Shown: positions 35,129 to 46,117 of the stretch, in pieces
Layout: each line of letters starts with the position of its first letter
Numbering within the stretch: the first letter of the stretch is position 1
Assembly: GCF_030272615.1 (NCBI RefSeq)
Contig: NC_081411.1
Location: forward strand, 44,097,517-44,157,516
DNA: 60,000 nucleotides
DNA from: Cryptomeria japonica
Lineage: Eukaryota > Streptophyta > Pinopsida > Cupressales > Cupressaceae
Reading direction: 5' to 3'
The notes under the pieces: model-generated
What the model was told of the DNA's origin: nothing
What the model saw: the letters and a program-made list of their open reading frames with translations, nothing else
Databases searched by the model: none
Translations under genes and position numbers: made by a program

Positions 35129-36832
35129 CCTAATAGTTCATCTATGTCAAAGACATCCATGATAGCAAAGAACTCCTGCATATATAAAGATATACATGAA
35201 TTATATACAACTCTATGTCAAAGAAGAATCTATTTTACTAAATTAAAAAAAAACATTTATAAATAGTAACATTTCTATGTTGTTGAATGAGATACACATG
35301 AAATATATAATATAATATTGAACTTAAAAAAATATACATGTACATACTATTGAATCTTGAAATATAAAATTTGCGCACAAAACTTAATAAAAACTTTCAA
35401 TGAAACATCATAAATCTATTATATATTCAATTTAATAAATTCATTTCTTGTAAAATGCATCAACTATTAAAATCAATATAAAATATTTCATACATAAGAT
35501 CAATAAAGAAGTGAGAAATAAGATGATCCTCCTTCTAGTGTAAGATTATATAGCATGGAAACAATATTACTAAGACAACATAATATTTTGTTAACTTTAA
35601 CTTAAAGTTATTTTGAAAAATGCACGTGTGTGTTTGGATGCTCCATATTTCTAGTGTTTTAGTGTACACATGATAATTTATTAGAATTCAATTACATAGT
35701 TTTGAGATAATTGCCATCAATTCATATTACATTGATTAGTCTTCAGACAATCTTTAAAAAAAACTAATCTCCCATGACTATAAATGACATACTTAAAACA
35801 TATTATATTCTAAGTGGTTGTCATGTAAAGACAAAACATCAAAACTTTTGAAGAGTTAAGCATATTTCACCATTAAATTTCTCCCATAATCAAATCTACA
35901 CAAGATTATAATTTACAAAACCTTCAAAAAATATTATTTCCTATAAATCATTTATTATAAAACTCCGCAATCATTTGTTTTCATATATAATCTTTCTATA
36001 AAATTTAAGATATCAATCCATACACAAATTCTCTTACAAAGTTGAATAAGAGATGAAACTCTTACATAAAAATCAACACAACATGCCAACAATGAAAAAC
36101 AAAATTAACCTTGCAATATTTACTTTTAAAATAATCAATTTCAACAATATTTTACACATGCATTTATAATTATCAACTAGAATATTATTTTGACTAACAT
36201 TCCAAATAAAATTCCTAACATACTATATGATCCTCATTAATACGCATCCATAATATTTCTTTAACGGATACATCTCCTTCAAATCATCACATCATAATGC
36301 TTTTTATTTTAATAATTGAAAGCTTTAGGAATGCACTCACGCACAAAGGGGTCCACTATCATACTTGCAAGCACTTAATTAGTAAGTCAATGAACAAACT
36401 ACAACTCAATGAAGCTAAAAAAGTGATGCAAGCCTATTTTTAAATATCCCAATTCCTTTCGTTGACCTAATACTTTTAGTGGCAACCATTTTAAAATTTC
36501 GTATTAATCAAAGAGAATATTTTAGGGAAAAAATGTAGTGTTGGCACTTTATGAAAATAAAGGTTTTTAAGACTCTAGAGACTTGTTCATCACAATATTT
36601 TATTGTTTAATATGCAAAATTTTGAAAGATTTTGATATGTATAGACAAATTAAATTTTTCATATAATTAGAGGTGAAATCAATTTTGAATTCTACCTCAA
36701 TGATTGAGGGGATCTTACAATTTTGACTTTAAATATAGCTTCATTTATACTCTTTCATAAATAAACTAAAATAGAAGCTATAAAGAATTGCTAAATTCTA
36801 GCAATATATGTGTATGCAAGCAAGCATAAAAA

Positions 36833-36890
36833 ATAGGATGTAAGGTGCTTAAATTGGCAAGATAGGATGTAAGGTGCTTAAATTGGCAAC
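36833..36890. repeat. 29-bp tandem duplication
   Basis: Two adjacent copies of ATAGGATGTAAGGTGCTTAA + ATTGGCAA(G/C), at 36833-36861 and 36862-36890. Confidence 0.92.
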
Positions 36891-37254
36891 ATAACATTGC
36901 ATTACAAGAGTTCTTGAAAATAGCTCATATAATGATTTATTTATAGTCATGAACGATAGAGGATTAAATACTAAGATTGTTTTGAGAGATCAATGGAGTA
37001 GATTGATTGAAAGGATTGTGTGCATTAGAAGCTTCCAAGTGGCAACTTATGTTTGGTGCACATGAGGAGTTCATGATCCAAGAAATTTTTGAGGAAAAGG
37101 TCTTCTTAGGGGCGTATACACCAAGATGTTGTAAAAAAAGGTATCCAAATGACCAAAAAAAGATAAACACGAGTGCGTTATTGGGAAATTCATTTAACGC
37201 ATTTGAGGTCTTTTTTGTAGTGATTTTTTCTTACACTATCCTAGGCTTGTTTAC

Positions 37255-37475
37255 AATATCGTAGGTTCATTAAGACTATCCTAGGTTCATTAGGATTGTC
37301 CCAAGTTCATTATGGCTTTCTTAGGCTCATTAGGACTTTCTTAGGTTCATTAAGACTGCCCTACATTCATTAGGATCATTTGAGGCTCATTGGGACTATC
37401 ATATGTTCATTGTGATTGTCCTAGGTTCATTAATTTAATTCGTGTGTTCATTAGGACTATCTCACGTTCTCAAAT
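37255..37475. repeat. Degenerate ~24-bp tandem repeat
   Basis: Nine or ten units around CTAGGTTCATTAGGACTATC, with substitutions and small length changes. Confidence 0.85.
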
Positions 37476-38534
37476 AGCTTCAACTAATATCTTAAATTAA
37501 CTATTTAAAAAAAAAATAGCTCCTTAACAATTTAATATTATATACAATCGAATATGATTTCAACTTCAAACCTTGTGCACCTTTTAAAACCAAAAGATGT
37601 TGTTAAAACCATTATTCTAATATTAGCTTAATCATAACATAATCTAATAAATCTTCCTCAAAATATCTACCAACTTCAAATCATATATTAAATCTTTTAT
37701 AATATAAATTACATTCTAGATATACCAATATACTTCTAAAGATATTCAAAATACTTCTTGGGAATTATATTTTTCAAATCTTTCGGATGTATATATAATT
37801 AGCACCCCATTTAGAAAACTCATTATCAATCAACATTATAAATCAAGAATATTTATTATTTTGTATTAATGAATTATATATTTGGCATAGTAGCTTCCTT
37901 TATGAACCTATGTAAACCAAACTCCAATTTTAGTAACTTATCTAGCTTTGCTCTAAAATTGTGTCCATAGTTGATCCTTTTATACCATCACATGACATAA
38001 TAGGACCATAATAGGACCTTTATGCCATGACATGGCATAAACCTAAGCCTAAACTTTCATATCTAAAATTTGAAGAGTAATGTTAATTACTTTTAAGGTT
38101 ATACTAACATAGTGGTAACTTTTGTATTGCCTAATGAGGATTAAGAACAATTTAGGTACATATGTTCGGTTTTATTTCAATTTCATTTTCGAACGTTTTT
38201 GTTTTTGTTTTTGTTTCCATTTCATTTTTGGTTTTTTGTTTGTGTCGATTTCATTTTGTTAATTATCTAGGTTTGGTTTTGGTTTCTAAATTTGTTGATT
38301 ACGGTTTAGGGTTAACTGTTCAAAAATATTTTAGATCAAAATCAAGAATTTACAAATATAAAAAATAATTTATTTATATGCTACTATTAAAAAAAACTAA
38401 AATAATTAAAAAAAAACTAAATAATACACAAAAAAAAAGAAAAATATACAAGAAAATTATGAAATGTGAAAATAGATGACTGAATGTGTACCTGGGATAG
38501 TGGTGGAGGCTTGAAGTGGAAACCACAGCACGAG

Positions 38535-38876
38535 GGCCCGTTTTTGATCTCCTCTTGTCAACTCACTTTAACAGTGAAAATGAAAAATTGTCCAAAAAAA
38601 TGGCAAAAATAGAATTTCAAAACGGGCCCCCGTTTTATTTATAAACGGGGGCCCGTTTTGTCCATAAACGGGGGCCCGTTTTGTGACAAAATGGGGGCCC
38701 ATTTTATTTGGCTTCAGCACCCCGTGACCTTTCGGCTCGGGAGGCCGAACCATTAACGGGCCCCCATTTTTTAGAACGAGCCCCCATTTTTTAAAAATGG
38801 GGGCCCGTTTTGTGGAGCACATTTTCCAACGCACAGACTTTCACGAATTTGTGACAAATGGGGGCTCGTTTTGTGG
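38535..38876. repeat. Right subterminal palindromic array
   Basis: About eight copies of the same motif as at the left end, in both orientations: AACGGGCCCCCGTTTT at 38621, two reversed copies after it, then diverged forms with AT in place of CG (AAAATGGGGGCCCATTTT, AACGAGCCCCCATTTT) and one at 38857 (AAATGGGGGCTCGTTTT). The changes look like CpG decay (CG to CA or TG). Confidence 0.93.
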
Positions 38877-38916
38877 AGCACATTTTCCAACGCACAGACT
38901 TTCACGAATTTGTGAC
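38811..38916. repeat. 61-bp offset duplication at the right end
   Basis: The 45-bp phrase starting TGTGGAGCACATTTTCCAAC and ending TTTGTGAC occurs at 38811-38855 and 38872-38916. A subterminal GGGGGCTCG motif lies between. The second copy runs directly into the right TIR. Confidence 0.93.
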
Positions 38917-38936
38917 TCATTAGCTTGCACATACCC
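38914..38936 (-). repeat. Right terminal inverted repeat
   Basis: GACTCATTAGCTTGCACATA + CCC; its reverse complement begins GGGTATGTGCAAG and pairs with the left TIR at 18 of 23 positions. Followed by the TTAT duplication at 38937-38940. Confidence 0.85.
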
Positions 38937-38940
38937 TTAT

Positions 38941-41055
38941 ATAAGTGGGACTTTGATTGGATATGAGCTTAATTATACCCCTATAGAGAAAGCATGCTTA
39001 GCAGTAATCTTTGCATCCCAAAAGCTCAGACATTACATGCTAAGTCATAAGGTACAACTCATTGCACACTTTGATACAATCAAGTACCTATTGAGCAGGG
39101 CAACATTGTCCGGGCAATTGGCCAAGTGGGTCATGATCTTGAGTGAGTTTGACATAGAGTACATTGATAGAAAGGCCATTAAAGGAAAAAATTATAGCAG
39201 ATCAGTTAGTAGAGGCTCCTTTACAAGACAGTCATCCATTACTCATAGACTTTCCAGACAAATCAGTGTTTACATTGACAGCATCTCTAATGTGGAAATT
39301 ATACTTTGATGGGTCATATACAAGTCATGGATCTGGAGTAGGGATTATCTTCATTACTCCTAAAGGGGATTCTATACCTAAATCATTTAGGATAAATTTT
39401 CCATGCACAAACAATATAGCCGAATATGAAGCTCTCCTCATAGGACTTCGTACAGCTATACAATGGAGAATACAATAATTACAGGTATATGGTGATTCAC
39501 AGTTGATTGTAAACCAGGTCAATGATGATTAAAACATGAAGGATGACAAACTCATGCCTTATAAGAAACTACTGGAAGATTACAAATTAAGAGCACTTTA
39601 GCAAAATCACCTTTGAACAGATCCCAAGGATACAAAAGAAGGCAGCAGGTGCAATGGCTAACACAGGATCTCTAATTAATATGCCTACTAACGAAACTTA
39701 GTCTGAGTTTATCATAGAACAGTTGATGTTACCGGCTTATGAGACTCCTTCAGTAGAACATGTATGTACAATTGTGGGTCCGGAATCATCTTGGTATAAT
39801 GAAATATATGCATATTTACACACTCAGTACATGTCACCCGATCTGTCCAGAAATTAAAAGAAGACATTTATTCGTCAGGCATCTAGATACACCATTATAG
39901 CTGATAATTTGTATAGAAAAGGCTTCGATGAAACTCTTCTCCGATGTCTTGATGATAATGTAGCACACCTTTCTTTAAAGGAAGTCCATGATGGAATTTG
40001 TGGGGCTCACCAAAGTGGTCCACCATTGTCAAAGAAATTGTTGAGAACAGGTTATTACTGGCCAACCATGGAAAAAGATGCTTACAAATATGTACAAAAC
40101 TGTAAACAATTCCAAATGCATGGAGACCTCATTCATGCACCAAGGCAGGATCTTCAACCCATTACATTAGCATTACCATTTTCACAATGGGGATTAGATC
40201 TAGTGGGTAAAATCAACCCTACTTCTTCCAATGGACACAAGTTCATATTAACATCAACAAAGTACTTTATCAAATGGGTTTGAGGCAATTCCTCTTACAT
40301 ACACTACTGAAAAGAAGATATCAAAATTCATGCTCAACTACATTATATGCAGATACGGGGTTCCAATGTGCTTCGTAATAGATAATGGACGTCCATTTAA
40401 AAACCAAGAAGTGAAGGAATTGTGTGACAAGTTTCACATACAACAGAGATTTTCCACACCATACTACCGACAAAGCAACAGACACGCTGAGGCTACAAAT
40501 AAAATAATATTGAAAATTCTCAAGAAATTTCTCATTGACACAGGATGGGACTGGCATCTCTAGTTAAATCCCGCTCTTTGGGCCTACAGAACAGGAGTAC
40601 GCACACCTACATGAGCAACACCATATTCCTTGGTTTATGGTACAAAAGAAATACTTCCCATTGAAGTAGAAATACCATCTCTAAGGGTTTCCTTATAGAA
40701 CATCATATCAGAGGAAGACTATAGGGTAGCAAGGTTACAAGAACTCGAAACCCTTGATGAAAAAAGACAAACAACATTCAACCATCTACAAGGATATCAA
40801 AATAGATTGAGACAAAGTTATAATAAAAGAGTTCACCCATGAGCTTTTAAAGTGGGAGATCTAGTCCTTAAAGAGAATCAAAGGAACGTAGTGGAACAAG
40901 AAAGGCCAGGGAAACTTGAACCTAACTGACTAGGTCCTTTCATCATAACAAGGGTTATAGGAAATGGAGCATATAATTTAGCTACCATGGAGGGAGATCC
41001 ACTCTTTGACCCTATGAACAACATGCACCTTAAATGATATTATACCGAAGGGCTC
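38941..41055 (+). pseudogene. Tat-like RNase H, second RNase H and integrase, copy A
   Basis: Continues the gene cut at 27800. The first RNase H ends with 'IGYELNYTPIEKACLAVIFA', 'LRHYMLSHKVQL', 'AKWVMILSEFDIEYI'. After a frameshift near 39187 a second, archaeal-type RNase H follows: 'WKLYFDGSYTSHGSGVG' (Asp), 'NNIAEYEALLIGL' (Glu) and 'VYGDSQLIVNQV' (Asp), about 39290-39520. Integrase: 'CGAHQSGPPLSKKLLRTGYY' and 'CKQFQMHGD', where the second zinc Cys is Phe; core 'WGLDLVGK' (about 40190), 'VIDNGRPFKNQEV' (about 40378), 'RHAEATNK' (Glu about 40490); C-terminal 'KVGDLVLKENQRN' and 'LGPFIITRVIGNGAYNL', ending near 41055. Several stops and frameshifts. Confidence 0.9.
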
Positions 41056-42179
41056 TGTAGTTTAGCTTTTATTTTCCGCATTGCATATCATATCATTCAA
41101 AACACTCCATTACATATAGTTTCTTTTTCAAATGCATCGCATACTCAAAATTTTCACATTTTTATATAGAAACATCAATAAAACAAGGCAATTGTCCAAG
41201 TTTCTCATTCATTTGTATTCAAGAGAAACAAAGGTCATCTCCTTTCTCAGATATTTAGACATGAAGTCTATGAGGTCCTAAGGTCATTCATTTTCAACAT
41301 TACCCTATGACAACACTTTACTTATGGTTGGGTAGTGATTTCACTATTTAATACTTGTTAACCCAAAATCTATCAATCGCTATATCTCAAACACAATAAA
41401 CCTCTAATTCATTCTAGACACCTAGTTGATCATATGACTAGTGAAAAATCTAAAATTCTACTTCAGCGTCGTTGTAATTGTCACACCCAAGTAGGTTTCA
41501 TTGCTTACAAGTCAAGGCAATAAATAAAAAGAAAAAATAGCTATGCCAAATATCCATCTTAAGGCAAAAAAGCAATGATATATAACTGAATTATCACGCA
41601 TGCAAGTGCAACAAAAAGCTTGACTACGGGAACATGCAAGTAACTCCATCAGGACTATGAACACCTACTGGAAATGGAGCAATATTTGAGAAATTACAAT
41701 CTATAACCTCATCAGAGCTCTCAAGGCTTGCTGGCAGCAAGGCTCTATTTGGGATGCTTTTGAAGTTAGGATAATCTATGTAGCTAGTCATATAGGATGC
41801 TAAGGATCTTTAGTGAACACAAGAGAAAGAATTAACTCAACTGCACACACATGGGCAAAAGAAGATCAAAGTTTCAAAAACCAATGGGGAATTTTTCTTC
41901 GTCTCCATTTGTAAATCCTACTCACTAAGTGTATTGATTTGAATGTTCCAATGGACCTTAAAGATTAAGTGACCGCTTATCTATGAAATGTTTTGCACCT
42001 CCAAGTCAACTGGTGTATTACAAATGCTAAAACAAACACAGTCAAACTTGTTGAAATAGGAAATGCATCTTCATCATGCATATTGCATTAACATAGGTCA
42101 TGAATTCATTAACTCCATATGCATTCTATAGATCATCATGTCATACAGGTTTGCACACTGGGGGCATAACTGAAAAAAT

Positions 42180-42440
42180 CCTAAAAATCGGATAAAGTCT
42201 TGAAAAAATCCAAAAAACATTGAAAAACTCAAAATCCAAAAACATTGAAAAACTCAAAATCCAAAAACAATGAAAACTCAAAATCCAAAAACAATGAAAA
42301 CTCAAAAATACCAAAAACATTCATATAAAGTCCTGAAAAAATCATCCAAAGACATTCAAATATGGAAAACAAATCAACCAAAAACATTCAAATACGATCC
42401 TGAAAAAATCAATCAAAAACATTCAAATATCGATCTACAT
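42180..42440. repeat. Degenerate ~27-30-bp A-rich tandem repeat
   Basis: Built on AAAATCCAAAAACATTGAAA + AACTC; the first four units are close to perfect, later ones diverge (ACCAAAAACATTCAAATA). Confidence 0.88.
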
Positions 42441-43369
42441 AATCTAAAAACATCAAAAAATCTCTTGGAAAAGAACTAAAAATAAAAAATCAATCAATCG
42501 AAAAACTTGCAATAAAATGTCTGTGAGAAACAAATACCCTAGCAGATATCTAGCAAACACTTCGCATGGAGTTAATAAAGGATACGACTATCCAGTCAAA
42601 CATCTACAATCAATTGATCAAACTGTCTTATCAATCGTATCATATCCATATCAAAGTGATCATTATCTTGTCTTAAACAGAAGAGGATACGCTCAAAATC
42701 AAATAGGTCAGTCTTAAACGGGGTCCGCAACTTTCTGAGATCAGACATTATCAACCATCACATCAAGCAACTGAGAATGAAGGCACAAGGTCAGTATAGC
42801 TGCTAAATTTTGTCTGGGTCAGTCTTTATCTTTTATCATTTGGTGACAGATATTGTTCCTATGCTACTCAAGGATGTCCGCAAGTGACTAGAGGAGCTAT
42901 CATGGGCATTATCTTTTTCTTTGTTTGTTGTTTGTGGTGTGAACCGATGAAATTCTAGGGAAATTACTCTAGTGGGTGTCTGTGATAGGACCTTCTAGCT
43001 ATTGGATGCCACACATACCTCGACCCCTAGTGTAATTCCCAGAATGGAGGGTCCACTCCTTGTCTGCTACGTCTTTGTTTCTACAATGAGATATCTTTGC
43101 ATCTTGGTTCCTTATACCCTGATGTGCTAAGCTTCATTGTTCAATAATAAGGGTCAGTGATGAATATATATTGATGCAATAAAATATGTGACACAGGTTC
43201 ATGATTCTTTCAGTTTCATTCTCATCTCATTTGCTTATTGATAGTTTGTTGATTTCTTATCCTCTTTCTAAATTGCATTCTTTCTATCATCAATTCCTCT
43301 CTCTATCATCTAACTAACATTTCTTCACGGTGTATCTGAGTTAAAAATTGGTTCAACCATTATCATAAA

Positions 43370-43545
43370 AAAACATTCATATAGATTTCATTACATTCAT
43401 ATAGATTTCATTTCATTTATTATAGATTTCATTGCGTTCATATAGATTTCATTGCTTTCATTATAGTTTCAAAGCATTCATTATAGATTCCATTGCATTC
43501 ATATAGATTCCATTGCATTCATTAGCATCATAATACATACATGTA
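43370..43545. repeat. ~20-22-bp tandem repeat
   Basis: Eight or so units around CATTCATATAGATTTCATTG. Confidence 0.88.
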
Positions 43546-43750
43546 CTATCATTGCATTTTAGAATCATATAGAATAAAATAGATATGCATCATAAAACTC
43601 ATAGCATCATATAAGCATACATGGAAAAGAAAAACATAAATATATCACTGCCAAAACCCACATGTCATATATATATAACTCAAAAATGATAATGTGTGTG
43701 AATACAATAAATAGGCCTGAAGGCTCAAATAACATGATCAACTAAGTGTC

Positions 43751-46117
43751 TCAACCAACACTACCTCTGTTAGCAGGTGGATCCTGTCCACTAGATCCTG
43801 CCCTAGGATGTCGAGGTGGTCCCATAACCCTACCACTACTATTCCATCATGAAGTAGATCTCCTCGATCTCCTCCCCATGAACGCACTAAATATTGACTC
43901 TCTCTGACTCTCAAGGATGGCTCTCTCATATGCCTGTCTATAATAAATAGCCTCCTGCACAGCAGTGAAGTACCTATCTACCTGGTCGCGCGCATATGTA
44001 CCTTCTCTAAAGAGCTAATCAAAGGCATCCATGGTGATTTGACATCTCCGCACTGCCTCATCTCTCTCCCTCTGGAGATGATCTCTCTCGGCCTCAAGGG
44101 CACCATAATATGCACGGTAGGTCTCTCGCTCGATATCTCATCTAGCGACCTCATCCTCCAAGCTCTGGACCTGCACTCTAAGAGTCTACAACTCATCCTC
44201 CTCACCCACCTATCCTCTCCCACCCTTTGCAGTAGGCACATCCTCTAGCTCTGGCATATCCTCATCATCATCCCCACCCTCGCTGCTCGATGACTCAGAA
44301 GAATTATTGCTATCCTCACTACTAATAGACTCGGTGTCTCCACCAATGTCTACATCCTCATCTTCAACATCTCCCTCACCTCCACAACCTCCTCCCTCAT
44401 CTCCACCACCCCCTCCCTCAGCTCCACCCTCTCCTCCTCTGGCTCTCTCTTCTGTGAATATCCTCAATTGCTGTCCAGGATGTCAAATCTACTGTGCTAT
44501 AATGGGAACAACATGATCAGTAAGTGGCATTGGCCTATGCCTAGCAAACCATGCCTCATACTCCATCGTCGTCCCAGGATCAACTGCACCTCTACCCCAA
44601 CCCCAGAGCAATGACTGCAGAGCATCAAACTCAGCAGAAGCAACATGAGGCTGTATACACACACCCCAATCAGAAACCTCATGAGATACTCAAGAAAAGT
44701 GCACAGTAACCTTAGGTGTCACCTGCACCTCACCAAATTGTCTGAGAACCCACCCTGGAGGATACATCTCAATGATCCACTGGGTCTCAAAGGTCCTACC
44801 AATAAGATACCTCTTCTGTCGGTAGAAAGGCAAGTGCACTGCATCATTGGGCCAACCGGGACAGTCTAAGTATGGTCCCTAAATACAATGCTGCAAAATA
44901 TCCAACTGATGTCTCCAATACAAGGTGTTCCCTGAACCCCTATGTCTGATACCTGTTGTGTACCTAAAAGCATAAGGCTCACCAGGCTGCAAATCAACAT
45001 GAATGATAGGCCTCGAAATAGAAATATGCTCTCATGCCCATGTCTAGAGCAGAGTAACACCACAACTGATAGAACGATATCTAAGATACAGAAATCCATG
45101 CATCTGATAGTATAACATGGCTAGAAGACAAGGACCCCAAGCATACACTTGATGATGAACAATCATATCATGGAGCACTCTGCCCAATCCAACTGGAAAT
45201 CCATGGCCTCGTCTATCAAGTATCAGTAAGCCACCGACAACACTACATAATACAATAGTCAGGTCATCATAGTCTAATTGGGCCCAAGGAATGTCATAAC
45301 GACCATTGATCTGTAACTTCTGAATCTCACACTCGAAAAGTGTGCATAACCCAACAATGCCATCGTCATGGTCATATATAACTCTCTCACCATGGATCAG
45401 AATATGCAGTATACACCATACATCCTCTAATGTGATGGATGCCTCACCAGTCGGAAGATCAAAAGAACAAGTCTCAGAGTGTCACCGCTCTATCAAAGTT
45501 GTAATCATGGCCCTATTGGTCGTAACCTCTGACAAGTGTAAAACATGATATAGACCAAGTTGTTGGATATGCTCAATCTCCTCATCAAGTAAATCCACAC
45601 GAAGATCAACTCCACTGGGTCTGCTCTATCGGCAGTATAACACCCCAATGTTCTCCTGCAATGAGAAAATGTTGAAAATATCAGATATCAGATCATGAAA
45701 AACAAAAAATATTTTCAAAACGCATGACAAAAATTACACATATAACGAATGTGTGATAGTTATGACAAATGTGGTACAATAATGACTCTTGCATGGCGTT
45801 TCCAACTAATGCGTAATGAAATGAGCGCATACGTTACACTAGACACTATTGCGTAAAGAAATGAATGAATGCGACATGTTTAACACTAATGCATGACACT
45901 TAAGGCGAATGCGTAGCATTTAGAGCGTTTGCAGTACATTAACAGCGAATGCATGATACAATGCAAAAATTGATCATGATTTTTTTTTTGGAAAATAGCT
46001 AAAAATAAGTAAAAAATAAGGAAAAATTTGGAAAAATACCATGCTACCAGTCCCAGGAGGTCTCTAATATGAACGTACTTGGTCAGACAAATGCAATCGA
46101 GCTCTACAACCAACCAT
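43751..46117 (-). pseudogene. Plant mobile domain (PMD) gene, antisense in copy A
   Basis: Two exons on the minus strand. Exon 1, 46040-46117, 26 codons (starts MVGCRARLHLSDQVRSY, stop, RPPG); donor CATG|GTATTT; intron of 384 bp; acceptor TTGCAG|GAG; exon 2, 45655 down to TGA at 43751. Exon 2 has the PMD signature: 'IQQLGLYHVL', 'RAMITTLIER', a stop where Trp is expected (TGG to TGA), 'HSETCSFDLPTGEASITLED' then VWCIL, later 'IPWAQLDYDD' and 'AWGPCLLAMLYYQMHGF'. After it come an acidic/glycine-rich stretch and a coiled-coil-like part ('ALEAERDHLQRERDEAVRR'). About a dozen stops. PMD proteins (MAIN/MAIL in plants) are known to recur inside transposable elements. Lying antisense to the retroelement, its intron would survive reverse transcription. 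Family call is good; role in the element unknown. Confidence 0.78.
45690..45965 (-). repeat. 'GCGAATGCGT' minisatellite in the PMD intron
   Basis: Phrases such as GCGAATGCGTAGC, GCGAATGCATGAT and AATGCGTAATGAAATGAGCG recur every ~20-25 bp. Read in the gene's own direction they become CATGCATTCGC/TACGCATTCGC, the same motif that flanks the orphan exon at 19745-19961. Confidence 0.7.

Larger units (their letters stand above)
32914..35160 (-). pseudogene. Second transposon gene, eight phase-0 exons
   Basis: Minus-strand gene. Exons (genomic): 34180-35160, 33987-34055, 33805-33873, 33605-33682, 33436-33519, 33262-33333, 33088-33159, 32914-32985. Each length is a multiple of 3 (981, 69, 69, 78, 84, 72, 72, 72) and the junctions carry GT and AG, except that the last acceptor is damaged (TAAC in place of TAGC). 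Total 498 residues. The protein starts MDVFDIDELLGENPPP, has a ~20-residue proline run, a helical stretch ('LDQFHRRRQELRDFYADGL'), an aromatic-rich domain ('RWCVHPEMARYFWDRWWMVF') and 'HMCSSCHETC', possibly metal-binding. Two in-frame stops (TGA near 35015, TAG near 34515) break exon 1. I know no family for it. Its place suggests an accessory transposition protein. Confidence 0.72.
35161..38500. other. 3.3-kb non-coding right half of the transposon
   Basis: AT-rich DNA upstream of the minus-strand gene, presumably including its promoter. I see no third gene: the frame at 37007-37264 is open by chance as far as I can tell. Contains a 29-bp direct duplication (36833-36890) and a 24-bp degenerate repeat (37255-37475). 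A poly-T/poly-A-rich part lies at 38160-38440. Confidence 0.6.
27801..38936. mobile_element. 11.1-kb DNA transposon with TTAT target duplication, superfamily unassigned
   Basis: Limits are exact because copy B preserves the empty site: ...CATTTATTAT|ATAAGTAGGACT near 57980, against ...CATTTATTAT|GGGTCAG at 27800/27801 and CATACCC|TTATATAAGTGGGACT at 38936/38937. The duplicated bases are TTAT. The ends are imperfect ~23-bp inverted repeats starting GGGT. GC-rich palindromic arrays lie inside both ends. Two genes converge: a DDE-type transposase (29012-32038, +) and a gene of eight exons (32914-35160, -). It lies in a retrotransposon RNase H gene, so it is younger than copy A. Nonsense changes in both genes say this copy is no longer autonomous. 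A 4-bp TSD excludes hAT (8 bp), Mutator (9 bp) and Tc1/mariner (TA); TTAT is not the fixed TTAA of piggyBac or Kolobok. Confidence 0.88.
41056..43740. other. Non-coding part between pol and the antisense gene, copy A
   Basis: No domain recognised on either strand. Includes two tandem repeat blocks (42180-42440 and 43370-43545). Long post-pol regions are common in Tat-type elements. Confidence 0.6.

Noticed and set aside
34949-35266. Plus-strand frame with a ~20-glycine run
   Set aside because: It is the opposite strand of the proline run in exon 1 of the minus-strand transposon gene, which has splice sites and coherent exons.
37007-37264. 85-codon open frame in the transposon right arm as a third gene
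   Set aside because: No motif, the end runs into the 24-bp repeat, and an overlapping opposite-strand frame is equally open.
38568-38834. Minus-strand open frame over the right end of the transposon
   Set aside because: It reads through the GGGCCC subterminal repeats and has no domain; the repeat explains the lack of stops.
27801-38936. Assigning the transposon to CACTA, hAT, Mutator or piggyBac
   Set aside because: Ends are not CACTA; the 4-bp TTAT duplication excludes the 8-9-bp families and the fixed TTAA family.
44307-44516. Plus-strand serine/proline-rich frame
   Set aside because: It lies opposite to the acidic/glycine-rich part of the antisense PMD gene, which has the real domain.
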